33,616 nt of DNA from Hofstenia miamia. Lineage: Eukaryota; Xenacoelomorpha; Acoela; Hofsteniidae. The stretch spans positions 1 to 33,616 of the forward strand of contig CABFPE010000283.1 of assembly GCA_900660155.1 (NCBI GenBank), written 5' to 3'. A program made the translations under genes and the position numbers. Of the stretch, positions 9,531 to 18,797 are shown one piece after another; positions within the stretch are counted from its first letter, which is position 1, and every line of letters starts with the position of its first letter. A model generated the notes under the pieces. The model was given only the letters and a program-made list of their open reading frames with translations, was not told the DNA's origin and ran no database searches.

Positions 9531-10025
9531 CCTAAAACATCCCAGCACCATATCCCATAGATCCTCCATGCTTTCTGGCTTCCTCATTAGCTTTCAAATG
9601 TGCAGCTCTTTTTAGTTCCTTATGCTTATTTTCCTTTCCAGCTTTAGCATAGAGTGATTTATTGGCTCACATTTTACTCTGAGCAACTCTGAGATGAGCA
9701 GTCTCACTGCCAACACCAGAGCTTATATAAATGGCATTGAAGTTCTTCAACTTCTCTGTTCCAAAATTGAATTCAGTGATGGCTGAGAGCATGGAAAATT
9801 GCACCTTTCTCAGCAAATGAAATCAGGTCTTGCTTTAGCATGGCCATATAATGCCATGAAGAGCTTGATTCACATTTTAGGTGGTGTGATGTTTGCATCT
9901 TTTCAGGAGATCAAGGTTGGTGAGGCATTCATATAGGAGGAGAAGGTGCTTTCAAGGCTCTTTGTTGGAAATTTGGAGTGGTAGTAGTCTTTGTAAAACG
10001 TTGTTTTCAACATAAAAGGGGTTTA
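9531..10025 (-). pseudogene. Broken unrecognised coding sequence (minus strand)
   Basis: Reading the minus strand from about 10020 downward, a patchwork of protein-like segments appears, interrupted by stops and frame changes. One reads FYVENNVLQRLLPLQ; another reads SFAEKGAIFHALS; the last is rich in Lys, Glu and Ala and ends near GGSMGYGAGMF with a TAG at about 9532. The final segment contains one in-frame TGA (about 9668) after VAQSKM. Base composition is richer in GC than the surroundings. I do not recognise the family. The pattern fits a processed or decayed gene copy; alternatively it is a chance run of open frames. Confidence 0.35.
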
Positions 10026-10059
10026 TTCCCACTTATTGGTGTGGTAGAGTGATGTCTAA

Positions 10060-11079
10060 TACCTTCAAGAAATCATTGAATAAGAACAATAAATCTCAAA
10101 ACAAAATGTAAAAAGGTTAATTTCTTTTTTCTTAGAGAAGGGGCTACAAAAACAGAAGTATTTTCCAATGCTGAACTAATTCAATAGGGTGGACTTTAAA
10201 GAGAGCATAGCATGTATTGACTTGTAGGCAAAAGAGTGAATATTTTTAGTCTTTTTAATATAAAATTTGTAATTGTCAATTGATAGTGTCATCTGATTAA
10301 CTTAGTACTGATTTGGTTTGATCTAACACTGCAATTCTGGTCTCCATAATGATGAAAGAATAGAAAATAAATTAACATAGAAGATGTGAATTAAACTCAA
10401 ACACAGAAATTCAAGAGAAAATTTTCAACTAATAAACAATGAAATAAAATTGTATTTTTAAAAATAGCATGTTAGTTGCAAAATGCAATCAGTTGTTTGT
10501 TCAAACTAATGAATCACTGCTTGATTTAGTTATGCTTAAAGGATTTTTTCATGCTCAAAATGGATGAGGTGGCTTCATATTGTGAAGTCTTGTATTATCA
10601 TATAAAGTTAAAGAACAAGTTGTATTCATGATTTAGCTAGTCAACAAGGATGAATTAAAATGAAATCTAAGTCAATCTAGAAGTTTTATTTTTGAGTAGT
10701 GCAATATATTAGCCATGTTTGCTTCTCTATTTTCAAATATTCCTACATTTACATAAAAGAAGAGAGAGCTTTGCATAGAATTGCAAATTTATTCATTCCT
10801 GCTTCTGTAAATGAAGTGAATAATAGACACATTGATTGGTTGAATGCTAACTATGACAACCAGACACTTTATGTAGTATAAAAGAATAAATCAAATTTGT
10901 GACTAATCAGCTCAGTGTGCTGAAAGTATTTAGATTAAGAGTAAGGCAACAAAAGTTGTTTCTCTATGCAGATTTCAAATACATCTACGCACAGATAACA
11001 AGATAGGTAGCTTATTTTACCCATCTTTGAATTCATTGTTTTGTTTTTATTGCCCATGTATATGTGTAATATTTACCCT
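10060..11079 (+). other. Intergenic, no gene seen
   Basis: AT-rich sequence with only short open frames (for example 10699-10881) that show no motif. No RNA gene or repeat boundary is supported. Confidence 0.45.
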
Positions 11080-11083
11080 TTAA

Positions 11084-11329
11084 CCCTTTCTAGTTGAATG
11101 GGAACTATAGTTCCTGCTAATGTTTACATGAGCCTAATGGGAACCATTAATCCTTATATCCCATTCAAATACATCCTATTAGTCATTTTGGAGAACAAGG
11201 CAATTTCTAGAGTTACTTCCATAGTCATGACATCATTATTTGTTTATTTATCCCATTCAGTAAGCACCTGCTTATTTTTGCTCTATGTATTTTGCTTATA
11301 TAATTTTTCTAGGTTCAGACTTGAATGGG
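11084..11329. mobile_element. piggyBac-type MITE (246 bp) flanked by TTAA
   Basis: TTAA occurs immediately on both sides (11080-11083 and 11330-11333). The termini start CCC and end GGG: left CCCTTTCTAGTTGAA, right complement CCCATTCAAGTCTGAA, which align at most positions with one gap. TTAA duplication with CCC...GGG ends is the hallmark of piggyBac transposition. The element is too short to code for a transposase; the hydrophobic open frame across it (11098-11337) is incidental. Confidence 0.7.
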
Positions 11330-11333
11330 TTAA

Positions 11334-11981
11334 CTGAATATGCTAAATTTCAATTTTTAGTCAACAATAAATATACATATTATATGATTTTATGCTTCTT
11401 ATTTTTTTTATTTCAAGAAAACTGCATTAATTCATACTTGTTTTACAAAATTCTTAGTGAATACTAACTAAATTCTAAGTGTTATGTTATATTTTTGCTG
11501 GTTAATATAATATATTTTCTGAATTTGCTTAGCAATTGAGAGAACTTGAGATGAAAATTTGACAAATTTGGCATAGTGAATTTATGTGTCAATATGGAAA
11601 AATTAATTTAATGCCAATACATCAGTTACAATGCAGTGAACAATCTGGGTAAAGAGCTTGTGTGTCATCATTCCAATGGCAACTACAAAATTCATATATG
11701 GTCAGCAAACATGAAGAAGTTAAAAACAATTGAGTGTAGAAGAGTGTGCACCTTGAGGATGTCAAGTGTGTTTACATTTTAAATGCCTGAAATGATTGTT
11801 AATTTTGGCAAATAATTTTCTGCTGTATATTTGGCAAACAAAATTTCTTTTGTATGCAACTTTACCACGTTCAGGGTGAGGCAGCTAAATTCAGACAAGT
11901 TATGTTCATGTTTCTGGTAAAAAAAATGTGAATCTAATACTGAAATTTATTTCAAACAAACAAATTTGTAATAAACAACAT
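11334..11981 (+). other. Intergenic, no gene seen
   Basis: AT-rich spacer. The word CAGGGTGAGGCAGCTAAAT near 11872 could be the outer end of the adjacent mariner-family element, but no matching inverted end was found beyond 12850. Confidence 0.35.
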
Positions 11982-12850
11982 TTAAATCAAGTGTTCAAAA
12001 GGGCCGCCATTTTTTTTGACCAGCAGTGCACATCTTTTCTTGAATTGATGCACACATGCATTCTCAACCATTTTCTTATCCATTTACTGATATGCAGCAT
12101 TCAAAGCAGTCTTTAAACTTTCAAAGGGCAAGTACATTTTGTAGTTTACTTTCTGTTCTAAATATCCCCACAAAAAAAGTCACAAGGATTCAAGTCAGGC
12201 AACGCAGCTGGCCATTCTTTCTTGTTGAGAAAATCATAAAAATTGACTTGACTGACAAAATTCTTGATATTTATTGGAGGTATGTGATGGAGCCCCATCC
12301 TGCTGGAAGATGTATGGCCTATTTTGAAAAGTTCTTTGAGCCCAAAGAAGCACAGTGTCATGTAAAATGCAGTCTGTGTTATAGTGCTGATCAATTTTTA
12401 CACCAGGATCAACAAATTTAAGGTCAGAAATTCCAGAACCACTGATTGCCGCAAAAACCATTATGGACAAAGGTTTCTGAGGCCGTGAAATGTACAATTT
12501 CTTCGGGTCAACATTTGCAAGAGATGTGGCATACACTCGTTTATTTTGACTATTTAAACTCTCATTCACTGAAAAAATTTTCTCATCGCAAAAGATGACA
12601 CAGTGAGCATCAAAATTTGCGAGTTGGGTTATGATTTTTCAAGTTCTTTCCAACTGCAGCACCAAATAATTTATTTCTTCTTGTCTTATAAGCTGTTAAC
12701 TTTAAAATGTGACCAATAGTCCTTTGTGAGTTATTATGCTCAGCAGCCAGGATTCTTTGAGATCTCACAGGGTTTCAACAAATTTTGTCTCCAATATTCT
12801 TTGTGATTTTTTCCCATTTCTTCGACTTTCTAGATGATGTTGCACAAGCT
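11982..12850 (-). pseudogene. Mariner-family (ITm superfamily) transposase, decayed
   Basis: A cut-and-paste DDD transposase in pieces. In minus-strand order: a helix-turn-helix region with NPVRSQRILA and SQRTIGHILK (about 12790-12690); the first catalytic Asp in VIFCDEKIF (about 12590-12570); KFVDPGVKI; the second Asp in FQQDGAPSHTS (about 12310); the third in LPDLNPCD (about 12188); and a C-terminus NGGPFEHLI with TAA at 11982-11984. The second and third Asp are 115 nt apart, so a frameshift lies between them (frames around 12240-12260), and the original spacing was 38-39 residues, longer than classical DD34D mariner. Further stops break the N-terminal half. Terminal inverted repeats are not evident. 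Inactive. Confidence 0.85.
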
Positions 12851-12993
12851 GTTGTATTATTTTTCTCTGTAATAACATTAATTTTTAATTTGACTATGAA
12901 ATATTGACCAATAAGTAAAAATTTAATTGTTTCTAAGATAAAAAAGGCTAATCTGCATAGTTTGCCAACTGGAAACAAATAGAAAATAGGCAT

Positions 12994-14720
12994 GATGCAT
13001 TGCTAAAACTATTCATAACATCAATTCCTATAAAATTGTTTGTTCCATATGCTATATTTAGTGATAATGTTAGCAAAAATGTTTATTTTCATAAAATTTT
13101 AAACAAGCAGTAAATAATGAAAAATGCACAAGTAGAAATTTCAAAATGCTCCTTGATTATTGTGCATTAATTTTGAATTATTTCAAAAAACAATATAGTT
13201 TGATAATCTATTATTTTCTCCAATATTGCTACAACACATCTAGCTCAATTCTGAAACACATTATTATTTATTGGAAATAAGGTGCATATGAAAACTGGAA
13301 ATGTAATTGTTACCATTTGCTAACAATATGCAAAACAAGAGCAGAAATAGATATTTCATGAAATCATTCATCCAAGTAATTTGCTGAAATATGTGAACCA
13401 GCTGTTGCCATTAGCATGTTTAATTCAACTGGTATTTGTTGTTGGATGATCATAATTCATAAGTAGTGCACAAGCAATTATAGGGGCTTTAAATAAATCG
13501 TAATTTCACAATATAATTATCTTGATTAATTGTGTTCACATTCAATATATGATACATTTGTTTGGAGACCTTTGTTTTGTTTATTGGAAGAACATTTTGT
13601 GGTGTGCTCCAGTATTGGCAGTTACTGAAATGTCAAATAAAATATCACTTTGATGGATTTAGTGGTAGGAGGAATGGTATGCATAAAAGGAAATTTGAAT
13701 AGAAGGAAATTTATCAAATGGGTAATCCTGAATGATGTGTTTAATCTTGATTATTCTCTAAATTAGAAAATTATCAGTGAAGAAGCACATGAAGAAAAGG
13801 TTTTCTATATAAGAAAACCAGTTAGTTATGTCATAAGTTCACAAAATCATTGCCCTTCCAATCAATCTAAAAAAACTGAAGTAGCCAAATAAGGCTGACT
13901 TGCATCAAGAGGAATTATTGAAGAAAGTATTATTGTTTGAGAGAGTGGGATCTGATTAAATTTATCACAGCAATGATTTTGTAAATGAAGGTGAAGAGTC
14001 TCAAGCAGATATGAAATCACACAGAAATCACAATGCAGCAAAGGAATACACATTGCACATTACACATCATCTATATAATATTAAGGCATTATGGATATTC
14101 AAATCTCAAATCTATAAATTACCCAAATCAATTGGAAATTTAAAAAAGTATTTGTAGAAAATTTTAAAAAGTTATATTTTCAACTGTTTGTTTCTATTTT
14201 TCTGTAAAAACACAGGTGTATATATGACCAAATGAAAAAATTTTCTCAATCTAAACACTGGTCAACTACATATGTATGCCCAGTAATGCCAACACTAATT
14301 TTTTTGAATAAATTCAATGAATAATCTACAGGGCTAATTCCCTCCAAAGAAAAATAGGTATCTTCACAGCATAAGCATTTTTTTGCCAATTTCCTGAGTT
14401 TGTTCACTGAAAGCTCACCCTTTATATTGAGCTTCAAATGAATTAGTTGCAAACTAGATTATTTATTGCCAGTGCTTTATTAGGTGAAACAAATCCCTGT
14501 TGAAAATCTTTTTAAAGAGCAAAAGCATTCCATAACAAACAATTTAAGCAATTTTGAGCTTTATTTCAGAATTCACAAAAATTCATTTTTCTTAAGCTGT
14601 ATATATTGATTTTATTAGTTCACAAAAATCTTCACTGACCTTTGTCAGATTTACAATGCTGTCAGTAGTTATATATGAGTGATGCCCATGTCACTTTTTT
14701 CTGATTGGCCAATCAAGTTA
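12994..14720 (+). other. Intergenic, no gene seen
   Basis: Long AT-rich spacer. Minus-strand open frames at 13862-14053 and 14246-14452 have no recognisable motif, although decayed Polinton genes further along the same strand make a remnant possible. Confidence 0.4.
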
Positions 14721-14945
14721 TTGATTCATGTACTTTTACTAGTTCTTATGTTATTTAGGTGGCTTAATTTAGTTTACATGTTTTATTTTACTTTATTACA
14801 TGTGCACACTTGTTATTTTGTTAATATATGTGACATTATATAGTCATTGATTCATATAATTTTACTAGTGAATTACTTATGTTATGTGGCCTAATTTAGT
14901 TTACATTTTATTTTTGTTAATATACATGACATTGTTAACTGACTA
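14721..14945 (+). repeat. Tandem repeat, about 126-bp period, two diverged units
   Basis: TTGATTCATGTACTTTTACT at 14721 recurs as TTGATTCATATAATTTTACT at 14847. Each is followed by TTATGTTAT, GTGGC(T/C)TAATTTAGTTTACAT and a GTTAATATA-GTGACATT-type stretch, so a whole unit is repeated. The second unit is partial. Confidence 0.6.
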
Positions 14946-16340
14946 TCAAAAATACATGTTTCACAGACAACACACATGTCAATTGCAAAAATAAAAACTT
15001 TTTTAAAACTTGAATCAATAAATATTCCCAAGTAAAAATAATTTTTTAAATAAATATAAATACATGCTTCCACTCATGCATACTCTCACCATACAGATAA
15101 AACAAACATTTATAAATAATTAATTTATTTACAAAGAAAATATAAAATGCACTATGATAAAGTTCATATAACGAATTTTATCAACAGTACAATGAACAGT
15201 GATAATGTTTGTCAACCATTTATGTTTGGATGAGAATGCTGTAGGAAACAAATGCAATGTGTATTGGCATGTTATGAATTTCACATGGTAGTATCTAAAT
15301 TAAGGATTAATAAACAAGTCAAATGAGGTGATAGATCACAATATAAAACACATGACAATTAAAAGTTTAAACAAATTCGAATAAAAATGTGTATTAACAA
15401 ACAAATGACGTGTTTTTATAATAAAGTATATAATAAATTTAACATCAGACAGTAAATTCACAGCAATTCATTAAAATAAAATTGATTATGTTTTTAAAAG
15501 AAATATCTGTAAAACAAACTAGAAATAATATTGCAAAAAGTGTTAAGAATCAAAACAATTTAATTATAAAAAAATTCACCAAAAAGTTTGAAATTTTTCA
15601 CAGCAGTTCTTTCAGCAATGTTAAAGTCCATTATGCTGGCTGTGTATATTCATACATATACAAAGTTTCACTGTTTCACAGCCAATGTCAACATTACATA
15701 ATTTTTTATCTATCATCCAATTGTTCAAATGTCAAAATGTATCTAATCGTACAGATTGTGATCTACCAAATAAATAAACTGTCTCAAATTTTAAAAACAT
15801 GAAAAAACAAATTCAAATCACTTTAACATTTATCACAATTTAATATAGCATTTTTAAATCATAAAAAATAGAATTTTTTCGCATGTTGGGAAACAATTAT
15901 GATTACAACATGTTTTTTACCAATTTATACACTTATGTAAATGAAAGTTGCTACAAAACTAAAATGTTAATAAAGTAAAATGATTTATCCATCACCTTCT
16001 CTGGTACAAATGAAATAAATATTTTTTCAATACGTTTTTCTCATTGAATTCAAGCATTCAAAAATTATTGATAACATTTATAAAACTGTTGTAAATTGGT
16101 TATTAACAATTATTGATACACATATATACACAACATTAAAAAATAACAAATAACTTATTTATTTTACATTTTAAAAAATTGTTTAAACTTAAATTTCATC
16201 AGTGTCTTTGATATTAAGAGTTGAATAAATACTGCTAGTATCATTGAAATGAATGAACTCACCATTTGATGTATGAAAGCAAATGTAATTCTATTGATGA
16301 ATGACTTTGAAGCTGGTTTATAAATTATATGAGCCTTTTC
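14946..16340 (+). other. Intergenic, no gene seen
   Basis: AT-rich. The 106-codon open frame at 15482-15802 is made of A/T-rich codons with no domain signature, and I treat it as chance. This stretch may include further decayed Polinton sequence that I cannot resolve. Confidence 0.4.
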
Positions 16341-16950
16341 CTAATTGATGAATGGCTGATCATTTATGCTATATACTGTGAATAAGGGTATTTGATCCAA
16401 AAACAGGATGCTACCACTCTGATAATGTTGACAAGTAACTATATCAGTATAAATTAAAATATTATGCAGACTATTTAAAATATCAAAACTATGTTCAGCA
16501 GTGTTCAAACCATTGACTATTTGATAGTGACAATCAAAACCCAAAATTTCACCTACCTGATTTAATTCAAAATTCATAAGGTGTGTTATTTTTTATCACT
16601 ACTCTTCCACTGATGATTTCAAAATCCAATTTTGGTATTGTTGTAATCAATGGCAAATTTTGTGAAAAAGTACTAAATAGTTTTTGAAAACTTTTTTCAT
16701 CATTTGTTTCAGATTTAAAATTCATCAATTCAATTTTTGTTAAAACTTGCTTAACAAAGCTAAACACAGCTTCTATCTTTTTCACATAAATAGCACATTG
16801 ATTTCCATTTGCATTGATAAAACTCCATGATTGATCTTATATATTATTGAATCCTATGGGAAATGTGATATTTAGCAAAGCCACATGAGAAGGATTATAT
16901 AGTGGTCTTATCAAATGCATAGTAAAACTATGTATTGAATTATTGCTTCA
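16341..16950 (-). pseudogene. Polinton/Maverick-type minor capsid (penton-like) protein, decayed
   Basis: Minus-strand fragments carry features of the minor capsid protein of Polinton/adintovirus-like elements, often annotated in animal genomes as transposon-derived F54H12.2-like. The N-terminal part (about 16948-16855) has the membrane-spared pattern around RPLYNPSHVALLNITFP, like the family's 'L...L.g.WeVaL.eI.yP' motif. The C-terminal part (16577-16341) has GEILGF followed by NILIYTDIVTCQ, like the conserved 'LLGF ... lYVYtDIV..q' motif. The open frames at 16567-16785 and 16341-16577 are in different phases and overlap slightly, and a stop separates the N-terminal motif, so the gene is broken. 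It lies downstream of the protease remnant in the same orientation. Assignment rests on motif recall, not on a search. Confidence 0.55.
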
Positions 16951-17123
16951 ATAGTCAGAAAGTAGACTAACAATTGGCATATCGCAAAAATGTATAAAAT
17001 TATAAATTTCAATTATGCTATTTATACAAAACATTTTGTACATGTAAAATAAGCAAAATGACTACAAATATATTAATTTATTCCAACCAATCACTACACA
17101 AAAAGTCATTAACAAATGGTAAA

Positions 17124-17384
17124 TCAGTAAATAGTTAGAGAGTAATGTTCAATATTGGAGTACTGATTTAGTGGACAACCAAGTGAATCCTTGGATATTA
17201 AGTTCCCACTTGCATCTCGTATAATCAACAACCAATGGGTTCTGGAATGACCAGTTGGACTTGCATTAAAAATTAGAAAAGAGTTTTGGACAAGGTGGTA
17301 TGCAATCTGAACAGTGTACACCAAAAAACGCCAATGTAGAAATGGGATTTGGAGAATAATACATCTAATCTCATCAGTGTACAT
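17124..17384 (-). pseudogene. Adenain-like cysteine protease of a Polinton/Maverick element, partial
   Basis: An 86-codon fragment contains a peptidase core of the adenovirus-protease/Ulp1 type: a hydrophobic strand, then FLIFNASPTG, the probable catalytic His in RTHWLLII, and the acid-loop motif SKDSLGCPLNQY, where family members usually have DS(L/Y)G.P. The catalytic Cys segment that should follow is not intact, because the frame stops at 17124. In Polintons this protease matures the capsid proteins, and its neighbour on the same strand is a minor capsid remnant, which supports the assignment. ATPase, major capsid, integrase and polymerase B genes were not found in the window. Confidence 0.55.
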
Positions 17385-18300
17385 TAAACATTCAAATATT
17401 TGTAGAGTTCATTATGCCTAATGTAGAATCTTGCCAATACAGTTATCACAGTTATTTAAGGGTAATTAACTATTTCTCAGGGTATATGCAATGGTTAAAG
17501 TATGACAGACTCCTATTTCTCTCTGACTATTTGAGTGTGTAGTTGATTAACTAAATCAATCTGCAATAGCTTTCCTAAATGCTTAACTAATCACAGTTTA
17601 TTTAGATTGAGAGTTATAGATGGAAGACAGGGTCTAATCCTGAAGCAGTGCAATGGAGTTCCAGAGATCTCTTCAGCAGCAACAGCTCCAGCCTTTACTT
17701 GAACTCCACAGTGGAAACCAATGGATGAATCAGTGTGTGAATTGTTAACTCAGTGATAATGTGTGTGTTACAACTTATTAATTTACTGCATTGATTGTTC
17801 TTGTTATTATGATTATGTAAATATAAGGAGATAATGCAACCACAATATTTTAGCTTGTTATTTAGCCTTACATATAATAGCACTACAGATATAATAATAC
17901 ATGCTAGCCCTTTGTACATGTGAAAAATCAATGCAGCCTGCAAGAAAGTAAATGCATAATTTGGGCAAAGGTCAACTACAATACAAAACAATGAGCAACT
18001 GAAACTCAATAAGGAAATATAAAACATGTAGAGCAAAGTAAATATAATCATAATAAATGACAAGCAATGAGTAATAGGAAAGCTACAAAGGAGAAAAATC
18101 CCTATCCCTATTTGTAACCTAAAAGCACATCAAGGAATCTACAGCTACTGCCCTCACCACCATTGAATCGCTGATTGTGAGGCTGCTCCAGAATTCCTTT
18201 AAATGTATTCAGGGACCACCATATGATTACTCTAGTGCTTAAATGTTTAGCTTTTCATAAAACTATTAAATAACCTGACAATAAAGAAAGAAGTAAATCC
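17385..18300 (-). other. Spacer between the Polinton remnant and the retroelement LTR, no gene seen
   Basis: The 122-codon minus-strand frame at 17695-18063 is hydrophobic and Ile/Leu rich but has no family signature. Part of this region may be the distal LTR, whose outer end I could not place. Confidence 0.35.
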
Positions 18301-18664
18301 AAACTAAATTTGTTCATCAACCATTCTAACATTTGTCGCATATTTATAGCACATTTCAGTAAATAATCAAATACTCACCTAGTACCTGTTGATCAAAGCT
18401 TGTTTACAATTTTCCCTCGCGTTTTAGTTCTGCTTTAAATTATGCATTGTCAGCATTAATTAGTGTACACTGTTTGGTCATCTTGTTTTTGCCAAATACT
18501 GTCAAGTTAATTTTAAATATAAAACTGCATAAAACAATTTACAAAACAAATAATCAATCATAACCATGTGTTTACAATTTAATCATTATTACATTTTAGT
18601 CTTAGTTACATCCATCTTTTCTCTCACTTTGGCCACACATGGTTATTTGATGGATTATGCTACA
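18300..18664 (-). repeat. 3' LTR of the Ty3-type element, inner edge defined, outer edge uncertain
   Basis: Immediately after the polypurine tract the minus strand begins TGTAGCATAATCC, the TG start expected of an LTR. No second LTR copy is available for comparison because the element is truncated at its other end, so the outer limit (18300 here) is only a placeholder. Confidence 0.45.
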
Positions 18665-18672
18665 CTTCCCCT
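18665..18672 (-). other. Polypurine tract of the retroelement
   Basis: The minus strand reads CTGGAGGGGAAG directly before TGTAGC. A G-rich purine run abutting a TG dinucleotide is the primer site for plus-strand DNA synthesis in LTR retroelements. It lies about 125 bp after the last coding fragment. Confidence 0.65.
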
Positions 18673-18797
18673 CCAGTGTAGCTAATTAAGGATGACTACT
18701 CTCTCTCCATGAACCATCTCTGCTGCCTTCTTTATAATATGATTTCCTTCTGTCATTTCCCAACCAACTTTTTCATATTGTTCTTCTTTCATAATTT

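Noticed and set aside
10699..11467. Three hydrophobic plus-strand open frames (10699-10881, 11098-11337, 11285-11467)
   Set aside because: They overlap or flank the piggyBac-type MITE and consist of AT-rich codons giving Phe/Leu/Ile runs; no start context or family signature.
11860..11895. CAGGGTGAGGCAGCTAAAT as a proven terminal inverted repeat of the mariner-family element
   Set aside because: No matching inverted partner was found upstream of the helix-turn-helix region, so the element boundary remains unproven.
12056..12421. 121-codon plus-strand open frame
   Set aside because: It is the antisense shadow of the mariner-family transposase.
15482..15802. 106-codon plus-strand open frame
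   Set aside because: Codon use mirrors background composition, and there is no domain or conserved motif.
17695..18063. 122-codon hydrophobic minus-strand frame as a membrane protein
   Set aside because: Hydrophobicity follows from T-rich sequence; no helix pattern or family motif, and it sits between two decayed elements.
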